A stretch of 59,120 nt of DNA from positions 1 through 59,120 of the forward strand of contig JAGBZD010000127.1 of assembly GCA_017628395.1 (NCBI GenBank), written 5' to 3'. The first letter of the stretch is position 1. Every line of letters starts with the position of its first letter. The notes beneath the pieces are model-generated. The model worked only from the letters and a program-made list of their open reading frames with translations, did no database searches and was not told the DNA's origin. A program made the translations under genes and the position numbers. Source of the DNA: Paludibacteraceae bacterium (GTDB lineage Bacteria; Bacteroidota; Bacteroidia; Bacteroidales; Paludibacteraceae). This document shows positions 26,422-34,418 of this stretch, piece after piece.

Positions 26422-27882
26422 ATGAAAAATGTTAAACGATTATTAAGTGTCTGCTTACTCTTCCTCTGCGCTATGCCTCTCTGGGCACAGCAGTTGATGA
26501 TTATGCAAGAGTTTCAAGAAGTACCATTTTCAAATGTGTTGGCTTTATACAAGAATGAGTTTGGCGAACACGAGAAACCCGACATGCACGACACCTTCCC
26601 ATATGCACTATTCCAAGTGCAATTGGAGGGCAATGCCACCGAGGTTAAGAAAGCCAAAGAGCTTCTCCGCTTCTATTTAGGGCGTATGACTGCCGTACAA
26701 GAGATGCATTTGGATAACCCCAATGAAATGCTATTTCTGATACCATCAACCGCAAAATATATCTATCTTACATGTGGCGATGGTTGCGAGCAACAGACTA
26801 TCATGGAGAATGCACGACTCAAGTCCAACCGAGTGTATCGCGGTCGTGTGCACTATATCCCAGAGGAGAGCATGCAACAGGTGGAGAAACAGGTCATCCG
26901 CAAACAGGTATTTACCTTTGAGGTATATCCTACCCATGCGCAAGTGGAGATAGTTCACAATGGCGAGAAAATACCTTTCACACTAACCGATGGCAAGGGA
27001 TCTATGGAACTCAACGAAGGCAAATACTTCTACTCCGTATATGCCGACAATCACCACACGGCAGAAGGAACAATAGAAGTCTCCAGCAACGAACGCAAGA
27101 AAATTGTCCAATTGGTGCAAACCAATGGCTGGCTCAGCGTGCGCATGCCCGTTGCCATCGAGCAACAAGAGCATATGCATATGAGCAAAATAACTGGGCA
27201 ACCATGGAAGAATACCATTGCCATACCAGTGGATAGTTTGCCACTGGATAGCGGGCTATACGAAGTGCTCGTGCGCAAACCTCGCTATTACGACTATTTG
27301 GACACACTCACCATACAAGATGGTCATCTAACCACCATCGTCCCTGAATTAAACAAGGACGAGCGAATGGTGATGAAGACATTCATTCTGGGCGAAGTGG
27401 GCTACTCACTAACCCCACAACTCAGTTATGGTTTGACGGTAGGGCAGACATACAACGGACTGGGTTGGTTTGTGAACGCACGATCTAATTTCAAAGCAAC
27501 TGTATCTACCAACGGATTAGTCTGTGACAAAGGAGGAGTGATTGAAGGCGTACTGCCTTTCTATAACCCAGAAAAAAAGACATCATCTACCGCTTGGCAT
27601 ATCAATGCTGGTCTGGTAATAGATGTGTTGGAGTTATCCGTAAAACCAGACCACTACTTTGACACCTTCGGCTTCTATGTGGGTGCAGGTTATGGCGTAT
27701 ATCAACACGCATGGCAACTCAACAACGGCAACTGGGTAGAGTACGGACCTACATCAGCAAAAGGCGTCAGTGCCACAGCTGGTGTGATTGGCAGTATCCA
27801 TGGCTTTACACTGAAAGCAGGTGTCAGCACCATCGGTTTCAAATACATGGAGATTGAAGCGGGTATAGGTTGGATGTTTTAA
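26422..27882 (+). CDS. Secreted protein with shared N-terminal module and outer-membrane-like C-terminus
   Basis: Protein of 486 residues with signal peptide 1-22 (ends PLWAQQ). Residues about 23-155 form a module also present in the proteins at 39495 and 40266, marked by FPYALFQVQLEG, NEMLFLIP, CGDGCEQQTIMENARL and RVHYIPEE. Residues about 170-310 are PEGA-like beta segments. The last 170 residues alternate short Gly/aromatic strands and finish IGWMF, with a terminal Phe like outer-membrane barrels. It starts 24 nt after the leucine-rich repeat giant and 16 nt before the next lipoprotein, so an operon is likely. Function unknown; an envelope anchoring or assembly role is a guess from architecture. 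Confidence 0.75.
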   Translation: MKNVKRLLSVCLLFLCAMPLWAQQLMIMQEFQEVPFSNVLALYKNEFGEHEKPDMHDTFPYALFQVQLEGNATEVKKAKELLRFYLGRMTAVQEMHLDNPNEMLFLIPSTAKYIYLTCGDGCEQQTIMENARLKSNRVYRGRVHYIPEESMQQVEKQVIRKQVFTFEVYPTHAQVEIVHNGEKIPFTLTDGKGSMELNEGKYFYSVYADNHHTAEGTIEVSSNERKKIVQLVQTNGWLSVRMPVAIEQQEHMHMSKITGQPWKNTIAIPVDSLPLDSGLYEVLVRKPRYYDYLDTLTIQDGHLTTIVPELNKDERMVMKTFILGEVGYSLTPQLSYGLTVGQTYNGLGWFVNARSNFKATVSTNGLVCDKGGVIEGVLPFYNPEKKTSSTAWHINAGLVIDVLELSVKPDHYFDTFGFYVGAGYGVYQHAWQLNNGNWVEYGPTSAKGVSATAGVIGSIHGFTLKAGVSTIGFKYMEIEAGIGWMF

Positions 27883-27898
27883 TTAGGAGAACAAGATT

Positions 27899-29152
27899 AT
27901 GAAGAAGATATTATCATACATACATATCGTAATCATCGCGCTCGGCTTCGCGCTGGTGGCTTGTGAGCGCAACGAAGAGGTAATCGTTAGCACAATAAGC
28001 ATAGAAAGTGAAAAAGTAGTGACACAATATCCGATTGCCACCATCACATGTGTTCTACAAACTCAAGCAACTATAGAAGAGGTGGTTGCGCAACTATCAC
28101 AAACACAAGACTTTGCAGACTGTATTTCCCAAGCTATGACTCTGCAAGAGGACGGCAGTTATACGACGCAGTTCACCGACCTGCCCGAAGATGTATTATA
28201 CTACATTCGCTACGATGTCCGTAATAGATACAGTTCGCAACATGTTAGCCAATTCACGACACTTGTTGTTACATCTAAACCAGTCCTTATTACCACTGAA
28301 CCAGAAAAGATTACCATGTCCTCCGCTTGGGTAGGTGGCAATGTGAAGAATGATAATGGCTATGATGTTACTACGCGTGGCGTATGCTATAGCACCACAG
28401 AAAACCCGACTGTTGACAATCAAACGATATATCGTGGCAAAGGGTTAGGAACCTTCACATGTGAACTGACGGGCTTATTACCCGAGACAGTATATTATGC
28501 ACGCGCCTTCGCAACAAACGCCAACGGAACCGCATACGGTCAGCAGGTGACATTTACCACCAAGATAGCCCCCGCAGTATACACTATTGACCCTGCTATG
28601 GCAATTACTGCACACTCCGCTATCGTCAGTGGAGGTTATACCTCTGATGGCGGTGAGACCATTACCGACTGCGGTATATGCTATAGTTTCTCACCGAACC
28701 CAACTACTGCCGACATGGTCATGGCACACACTGTAAGCCCATCCTTTGACTGTACTCTCGCTGACCTGCGTCCCAATACCACCTACTACGCTCGTGCCTA
28801 TGTGACCAATAAGAACGGTACCGCCTACGGCAATGAGATAAGTTTCACCACGACAACCACCTTGCCCGTAGTAGAAACAATATCCGCCCAAGCGGTATCA
28901 GCGACCAGCATATTGGCAAAAGGAATGGTCATTTCGGACGGAGGATATACCGCTACCGAACGCGGCATATGCTACAGCACCAATGCTGAGCCTACTATAA
29001 ATCTTAGCAGCAAGGTGACATGCGAGGTGGGTATAGGTAGCTTCTCATGTGCCATTAATAACCTCAAAGAGGCTACTACCTATTATATCCGCGCTTACGC
29101 TATTAACTCCGAAGGCATAGGATACGGCGAAACGATTGAAGTTAAGTTATAA
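27899..29152 (+). CDS. Lipoprotein with Fn3-like repeats
   Basis: Protein of 417 residues. The N-terminus ends ALVACERNEE, a lipoprotein signal with lipobox Cys at about residue 22. Residues about 140-415 contain three Fn3-like repeats of about 90 residues with RGVCYSTTENP, LxPxTxYYARAFATN and GTAYGxxxxFTT, a very common pattern in Bacteroidales surface lipoproteins. It is last in the run that starts at 14366 and is followed by a 13-bp inverted repeat. Its role is unknown; binding or display on the outer membrane is plausible. Confidence 0.8.
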   Translation: MKKILSYIHIVIIALGFALVACERNEEVIVSTISIESEKVVTQYPIATITCVLQTQATIEEVVAQLSQTQDFADCISQAMTLQEDGSYTTQFTDLPEDVLYYIRYDVRNRYSSQHVSQFTTLVVTSKPVLITTEPEKITMSSAWVGGNVKNDNGYDVTTRGVCYSTTENPTVDNQTIYRGKGLGTFTCELTGLLPETVYYARAFATNANGTAYGQQVTFTTKIAPAVYTIDPAMAITAHSAIVSGGYTSDGGETITDCGICYSFSPNPTTADMVMAHTVSPSFDCTLADLRPNTTYYARAYVTNKNGTAYGNEISFTTTTTLPVVETISAQAVSATSILAKGMVISDGGYTATERGICYSTNAEPTINLSSKVTCEVGIGSFSCAINNLKEATTYYIRAYAINSEGIGYGETIEVKL

Positions 29153-29168
29153 CTGTTTACAAGTAATC

Positions 29169-29213
29169 ATGTGCTATCTGTATCGCGACCATTTCGCAAC
29201 ACAGATAGCACAT
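29169..29213 (+). terminator. Long inverted repeat ending the leucine-rich repeat cluster
   Basis: ATGTGCTATCTGT (29169-29181) and ACAGATAGCACAT (29201-29213) form a perfect 13-bp stem with a 19-nt loop, 16 nt after the lipoprotein stop. No T run follows directly. The rest of the 29153-29463 gap is AT-rich and contains the rho promoter. Confidence 0.6.
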
Positions 29214-29357
29214 CGCTTGCCATTCGCTATCTTTTCATGCAGCTTTGTACCTTTCATGGAAGACATAGCCATAGATAGTTTGCATCTTATATTCCATTTG
29301 TCTTGTACAAATATTTTACAAAAAAATACTATTTTTTGCATTTTTTCCTACTTTTTT

Positions 29358-29389
29358 CTTGCGTATATCAAAAAAAGGTTGTACTTTTG
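29358..29389 (+). promoter_or_regulatory. Promoter of the rho operon
   Basis: CTTG at 29358-29361, 20 nt, then TACTTTTG at 29382-29389. The spacer starts CGTATATCAAAAAAA as at 14234. Transcription would begin near 29396, leaving a leader of about 68 nt before the rho ATG. Confidence 0.8.
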
Positions 29390-29463
29390 CACCGTCTTTG
29401 TAGAGACGAGGGCAATTCTTTCTTATTTTTTTTCATAAAACGAAATTCTTACATACATTTTAT

Positions 29464-31545
29464 ATGCAATACGATATGCAAAAACTCGGGCGTATGACGC
29501 TCGAACAATTGACGGAGATTGCGCAGACTTTCGACATCAAAGTCGGAAGGAATGCTGATACTCAATCTGTTATTTACCAAATACTTGATGCACAAGCCGA
29601 TAAACATGGTGCGGAAGTGCAAGCACGCGCTGACGCTCGCGAAGAAAGACGCAAAGGAAAACGAGCACGCATCCAAAATTCACCACAAAAAGTGAATACC
29701 GATAACCTCAAAGGCAACCGCGTCCTCGCTACCGTTGGAAGCAAGGAAGAAACACTCGGACAGATCAAAGAGGAACAAGCTAAACAACCACAACCCAAGC
29801 CTGTGGTTTCTGCCTTACAACCAGGGCTGTTTGATGAATCAATAATCGGAAATCAAGAAACACAGAAAGAAGAGGCTGTGGTTACTGTCGCAGAAACAGT
29901 TGGTGCAGGCGAAAAGAGCAAAAAGAAAAAAGGTCGCAAGGCAAAGAAGGCCGTTGAAGCAGAGATTCTCGTTGAAGCAGAGCCAGGTGTTGAGGGGAAT
30001 AATGTTGTAGAGACGATGAATACCGCAGAAGTGAATAATGCAGTTGAATCCGTACCTGTTGCCGAAAAGAGCAAAAAGAAAAAGGGTCGTAAGGCGAAAA
30101 AAACGGAAAACGGGGAACTGGAAGCAACAGCTACCATTGAAATAGTTAATGATGCTGACTCAGTGCCAGTAACTGAAACCGAGAACGGTGAGGTGAAGAA
30201 CGGAAGCAATCTTCCTGCAACACCCAGTCGTAAGAACGAAACACAAGAGGAACGCCAAGCACGAGTGAATGCTCGTATTGCACAAATCACTCAACAGATT
30301 GCTAAACGAGAAGAACAAATAGCTAATGGAGAGGATATTACGCCAATCAACGAGAAACCACAACCCAAACCTCAACTCGCACCAGAAGACGAAATGCTTA
30401 ACAAAGGTGCAGAGGCATTCGGCGACACGATAACAGCAATCGGAACATTGGAGTGCGCCCCCGATGGATATGGATTCTTGCGCAGTGCGGATTATAACTA
30501 TATTTCTTCGCCAGATGACATTTATGTATCGCAACAACAGATTCGTCAGTATAGTTTGAAAACAGGCGATACAGTGGAATGTACAATCCGTCCTCCTAAA
30601 GATACCGACAAGTACTTCCCAATGAAAGAAGTACTTAAAATCAATGGTATATCGCCAGCTTTGGCAAAAGAACGCATTGCATTTGAGAACTTAACACCGC
30701 TGTTCCCCGATGAGAAATTCAAACTCTGCAAAGGCGACAAGAGCGATCCCCTATCTGTCCGAATAATAGACTTTTTTGCTCCTATCGGCAAGGGACAACG
30801 CGGATTGATTGTAGCACAACCAAAAACAGGTAAGACCGTTCTGCTCAAGCATATAGCAAATGCCATTGCTGCTAATCACCCAGAGGTGTATATGATTGTA
30901 CTCCTCATAGATGAACGCCCAGAGGAGGTAACCGATATGGCGCGTTCGGTAAATGCAGAGGTGATTGCTTCTACCTTTGATGAACCCGCAGAAAACCATG
31001 TGAAAGTGGCGAATATCGTGCATGAAAAAGCAAAACGATTGGTGGAGTGTGGACATGATGTCGTCATATTATTGGATAGTATCACGCGTCTCGCACGCGC
31101 CTACAATACAGTGGCTCCTGCCAGCGGAAAAGTATTGTCGGGTGGTGTGGAAGCACAAGCCTTGCACAAACCAAAACGCTTCTTTGGTGCTGCTCGTAAT
31201 ATAGAGAATGGTGGTAGCCTAACCATTATTGCCACTGCATTGACAGAAACAGGAAGCAAGATGGATGATGTGATTTTCGAGGAGTTCAAAGGTACGGGCA
31301 ATATGGAGTTGCAGTTGGACCGCAAACTCAGCAACAAGCGTATATTCCCTGCTGTAGATATTCCTGCTTCTTCTACGCGTCGTGATGACTTGCTCCTTCC
31401 TGCAGATGTGCTGAGCCGCATGTGGATGATTCGCAAGGAACTGACCGATATGAACAGCGTGGAGGCTATGGAAAAACTCAAATCCTATATGGAACGCACG
31501 AATGACAACGATGAGTTCCTATTGGCTGTAACGGGAGCAAGGTAA
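29464..31545 (+). CDS. rho: Transcription termination factor Rho with long basic insertion
   Basis: ATP-dependent RNA helicase that ends transcription. The 693 residues compare with about 420 in E. coli Rho. After a short N-terminal helical domain ([15 protein letters not shown]), residues about 55-310 are a low-complexity charged region with two copies of [13 protein letters not shown]. The RNA-binding cold-shock-like domain follows (about 320-395, DGYGFLRS). The ATPase core has Walker A QPKTGKT near 452-458, Walker [31 protein letters not shown] and the Q/R-loop region to [14 protein letters not shown]. Long Rho insertions are known in Bacteroidota, where the disordered region of the Bacteroides thetaiotaomicron protein has been linked to phase separation. 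A second ATG 12 nt downstream could be the true start. First gene of an operon with aroQ. Confidence 0.96.
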   Translation: MQYDMQKLGRMTLEQLTEIAQTFDIKVGRNADTQSVIYQILDAQADKHGAEVQARADAREERRKGKRARIQNSPQKVNTDNLKGNRVLATVGSKEETLGQIKEEQAKQPQPKPVVSALQPGLFDESIIGNQETQKEEAVVTVAETVGAGEKSKKKKGRKAKKAVEAEILVEAEPGVEGNNVVETMNTAEVNNAVESVPVAEKSKKKKGRKAKKTENGELEATATIEIVNDADSVPVTETENGEVKNGSNLPATPSRKNETQEERQARVNARIAQITQQIAKREEQIANGEDITPINEKPQPKPQLAPEDEMLNKGAEAFGDTITAIGTLECAPDGYGFLRSADYNYISSPDDIYVSQQQIRQYSLKTGDTVECTIRPPKDTDKYFPMKEVLKINGISPALAKERIAFENLTPLFPDEKFKLCKGDKSDPLSVRIIDFFAPIGKGQRGLIVAQPKTGKTVLLKHIANAIAANHPEVYMIVLLIDERPEEVTDMARSVNAEVIASTFDEPAENHVKVANIVHEKAKRLVECGHDVVILLDSITRLARAYNTVAPASGKVLSGGVEAQALHKPKRFFGAARNIENGGSLTIIATALTETGSKMDDVIFEEFKGTGNMELQLDRKLSNKRIFPAVDIPASSTRRDDLLLPADVLSRMWMIRKELTDMNSVEAMEKLKSYMERTNDNDEFLLAVTGAR

Positions 31546-31568
31546 AATAGTTGTTGGGTGATATTGAT

Positions 31569-32042
31569 ATGAAAATAGTGATACTGAATGGTCCAAACCT
31601 GAATCTGCTGGGCAAAAGGGAACCAGCAATTTATGGTACTCGCTCTATGGAGCAAGTGCTATTGGACATTCAGCGCGCCTATCCGAATGTGTATTTTCAA
31701 TACCATCAGTCCAACCATGAAGGTGACTTGATTGATTGGTTGCAATACTATGGAGGGGGGAGAGAGAATGTTTTAGAAGAGGAAGAATATGCTGATGTCA
31801 AGGGGATTATATTGAATGCTGGAGGATATACGCATACCAGTGTGGCACTACGCGATGCGGTAGTGTGTAGTCAAGTGCCTGTGGTAGAAGTACACATCTC
31901 GAATATTGCTGAGCGCGAAGAGTTTAGACGCGTTAGTCTATTGACAGATGTGTGCCAACACACCATTATGGGGCAGGGTACGGATGGATACATACATGCT
32001 GTGGCATGGATTTTGAGGCAAATAAATAAAGCAAATGCATAG
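31569..32042 (+). CDS. aroQ: Type II 3-dehydroquinate dehydratase
   Basis: Cytoplasmic enzyme of the shikimate pathway, converting 3-dehydroquinate to 3-dehydroshikimate. MKIVILNGPNLNLLGKREP is the classic N-terminus with the catalytic Tyr in the following IYG. Later motifs are QSNHEGDLIDWL, ILNAGGYTHTSVALRDA and VEVHISNIAEREEFRR, including the catalytic His. The 157 residues are normal for the family. The ATG at 31569 is preferred to a TTG at 31551 because the family starts here. It begins 23 nt after rho and its stop overlaps the next start by 8 nt, so it is translationally linked to the porT-like gene. Confidence 0.95.
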   Translation: MKIVILNGPNLNLLGKREPAIYGTRSMEQVLLDIQRAYPNVYFQYHQSNHEGDLIDWLQYYGGGRENVLEEEEYADVKGIILNAGGYTHTSVALRDAVVCSQVPVVEVHISNIAEREEFRRVSLLTDVCQHTIMGQGTDGYIHAVAWILRQINKANA

Positions 32043-32787
32043 CACATTAAAGCACATATTTTTGACATTCTGTGTCGCGTTCTTAATGGCATTAATAACG
32101 CCATTAAAAGCACAACACAATCCCTATGTGGATGACAAACTCATTCATTTTGGCTTTTCATTGGGAGTGGACTTCTTGTCGTATAGTGTGGAGGGAGCGG
32201 ATAGCCTGATGCAGATGGATAAATATCAAGCGGTTTATCATGCCCGCACAACTGCTCCCGGAGTCGGATTCTCGGTAGGCTTTATTGCTGACTTGCGATT
32301 AGCACGACATTTGAATCTACGCTTCTGTCCTGGTATGCACTTTGGTGAACGAACATTAACCTATATGAGTTATCAAGATACGGATATATCAGGTACGAAT
32401 TGCACAAATAATCGACCATCTGTATTATGCTTGCCAATAGATATTCCTCTGTATCTCAAATGGTCTGCCGAGCGCGAAGTCAATTATCGCCCCTATGTCA
32501 CATTGGGTGGCGGTGTTAGCTTTGACTTGGGAAGAAGCAAAGATAAAGTCTTATTGCAGCAAACAATGGACTATTTTTTGGACATCGGCATAGGTTGTGA
32601 CTTGTATTTCCGATGGTTTAAGTTGGCACCTGAAATCCGCTATCGTATTGGATTTAATAATGTGCTTACTCCTATAGCAGATGCTGAAAAAGAGGATTGG
32701 AAATTGCCAGCGGGCGACTTCTTCTATACCGATGCACTCTCTAAACTAACCAATCAACAAATCTCATTGATCTTTAACTTCGAATGA
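32035..32787 (+). CDS. porT: PorT-like outer-membrane beta-barrel protein
   Basis: Protein of 250 residues with signal peptide 1-26 (ends PLKAQH). The mature start, YVDDKLIHFGFSLGVDF, resembles the PorT family, whose members begin with a D.K..HFG.S.G segment. Alternating aromatic/Gly strands (GVGFSVGFIADLRL, LNLRFCPGMHFGER, RYRIGFNNVL) and a C-terminus ISLIFNFE fit an 8-strand barrel. PorT is needed for type IX secretion in Porphyromonas gingivalis, where it is part of the envelope machinery. If correct, this organism has type IX secretion, relevant to the many large surface proteins nearby. Other PorT-like outer-membrane families look similar, so the symbol is tentative. Confidence 0.65.
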   Translation: MHSTLKHIFLTFCVAFLMALITPLKAQHNPYVDDKLIHFGFSLGVDFLSYSVEGADSLMQMDKYQAVYHARTTAPGVGFSVGFIADLRLARHLNLRFCPGMHFGERTLTYMSYQDTDISGTNCTNNRPSVLCLPIDIPLYLKWSAEREVNYRPYVTLGGGVSFDLGRSKDKVLLQQTMDYFLDIGIGCDLYFRWFKLAPEIRYRIGFNNVLTPIADAEKEDWKLPAGDFFYTDALSKLTNQQISLIFNFE

Positions 32788-34268
32788 GAAAACCACGACT
32801 TTGCATATCATCCATGTCGTATAACTTAGTGCTGGGGTGTTTGCTCTTGCTACTTGGTTGCTTGGTTTCGTGTCAGTCAGAGATTGTTTCTAACGATCCG
32901 TTATTGCAACTTCGATTCTCTCATGACTCTTTGCTGTTTGATACCGTTTTTACAAAGATGGGATCTTCTACAAAACGCATGATGGTGTATAATCCGAACC
33001 AAAATGCGTTGCTAATTGATCGAGTGGAAATGGCGAATGGTAAGTCGTTCTATATCAATTTAGATGGCGAAAATCAATTAGAGAATCTACACGATATTAC
33101 ATTGCGCGGAGGAGATAGTCTTTTCCTTTTTGTGCGTGCAGAGATAGATCCGTTACAGTCGAATAATCCTGTGCTGGTAGAAGATACAATCTCGTTCTAT
33201 GTCGGTAGTAATCAGCAACAAATATATTTGCAGGCATATGGACAAAATGTGCATGTCCTTGACAGCGAGGATAAGTTCATGCAGTACAATACATACGAAT
33301 TTCAAAACGATAAGCCCTATCTTATTTACGACACAATGGTTGTGAAGGGTGATTTGACTATTCAAAAGGGGGCTACACTTTATATGCACACAGGGGCAAT
33401 GATTTATGCCTATGGCAATGTCCTCGCCAAAGGTACTTTAGAAGAACCAATAGTGATTCGTGGCGATAGAATGGACATGCTATTTGACTCCGTACCATAC
33501 CGTGTCGCTTCGGGACAATGGAATGGTTTGTATTTGATTCATTTAGAAGGCTGGGCAACGCCTACATATGAGTTTGATTATGTAGATGTGCTCTCGGGTT
33601 CTATAGGTATCTATGCCTTGTCCGAAAATCCTACCCAACGCCCACAATTATCGCTGACCAATGCACGAATTCATAACCATTCTATATATGGATTGGTCCT
33701 CCAAAATGTAGATGCAGATGTAGCGAACTGTGAGATTAGCAATTGCGCTTCGTATTGCGTGTATTTAGCAGGAGGCAAACACAATTTTGTACACAATACC
33801 ATAGCATCCTATTTTGGATATCCCTATACAACGATTAATATTCATAACAATATTTTGCGTGAGGATGTGGCGGCGGTATATATCAATAACCTCAGCAAAA
33901 ATAATGCACCAACAACAACTTCCTTTTACAATTGTATCATAGAAGGTGCACGAAAAAATAATTTGGTGCTTGCTACACCATTGCCTGAATATTATGAGGG
34001 AAAATTTGTTGGAAATTATTTGCGTGCAGACTCCTTGTCTAATGCATTTGCAACGAATAATGTATATGCCAGTGATTCCGATACGGTAGTATTCCGAAAT
34101 ATATATTATCTCTACAAAGAATACAAGTACTATGATTTTCAACTGGATTCGCTATCGCCAGCTCGTGGTATAGCAGATTCCGCTACTGCTTTGCTGTATC
34201 ATTACGATCATTTGGGTGTGCGCCGAAAACCGCATCCAGATGCAGGGTGCTATGAGTTTGTAGAGTAA
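32784..34268 (+). CDS. Right-handed beta-helix lipoprotein
   Basis: Protein of 494 residues starting in an ATGA overlap with the porT-like gene. The N-terminal hydrophobic stretch ends LLGCLVSCQSE, a lipoprotein signal with Cys near residue 30. Residues about 40-150 are beta-rich with FDTVFTKMGS. Residues about 170-400 are parallel beta-helix-like (GATLYMHTGAMIYAYGNVLA, GTLEEPIVIRGDR, SIYGLVLQNVDA). The C-terminus has DAGCYEFVE. This is a conserved hypothetical type in Bacteroidales; the helix could bind polysaccharide but no catalytic residues are apparent. Its tight coupling to porT suggests an envelope role. Confidence 0.75.
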   Translation: MRKPRLCISSMSYNLVLGCLLLLLGCLVSCQSEIVSNDPLLQLRFSHDSLLFDTVFTKMGSSTKRMMVYNPNQNALLIDRVEMANGKSFYINLDGENQLENLHDITLRGGDSLFLFVRAEIDPLQSNNPVLVEDTISFYVGSNQQQIYLQAYGQNVHVLDSEDKFMQYNTYEFQNDKPYLIYDTMVVKGDLTIQKGATLYMHTGAMIYAYGNVLAKGTLEEPIVIRGDRMDMLFDSVPYRVASGQWNGLYLIHLEGWATPTYEFDYVDVLSGSIGIYALSENPTQRPQLSLTNARIHNHSIYGLVLQNVDADVANCEISNCASYCVYLAGGKHNFVHNTIASYFGYPYTTINIHNNILREDVAAVYINNLSKNNAPTTTSFYNCIIEGARKNNLVLATPLPEYYEGKFVGNYLRADSLSNAFATNNVYASDSDTVVFRNIYYLYKEYKYYDFQLDSLSPARGIADSATALLYHYDHLGVRRKPHPDAGCYEFVE

Positions 34269-34302
34269 AATCCTGTATTTATGAACAAATTTTATAAAAA
34301 AG

Positions 34303-34333
34303 TTGCACATTTGTAAAAAAATGTGTAACTTTG
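34303..34333 (+). promoter_or_regulatory. Promoter of the LPP20/PEGA/FGE operon
   Basis: TTG at 34303-34305, 20 nt, then TAACTTTG at 34326-34333. Transcription would start near 34340, giving a leader of about 80 nt before the ATG at 34419. Confidence 0.7.
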
Positions 34334-34418
34334 CAGCGTAATAGTGTACGATGGTATAGTCGTCGCTATTGGAGTATAGATTTTCGCAATCAATAATCAT
34401 TAAATATCACAATAAAAG

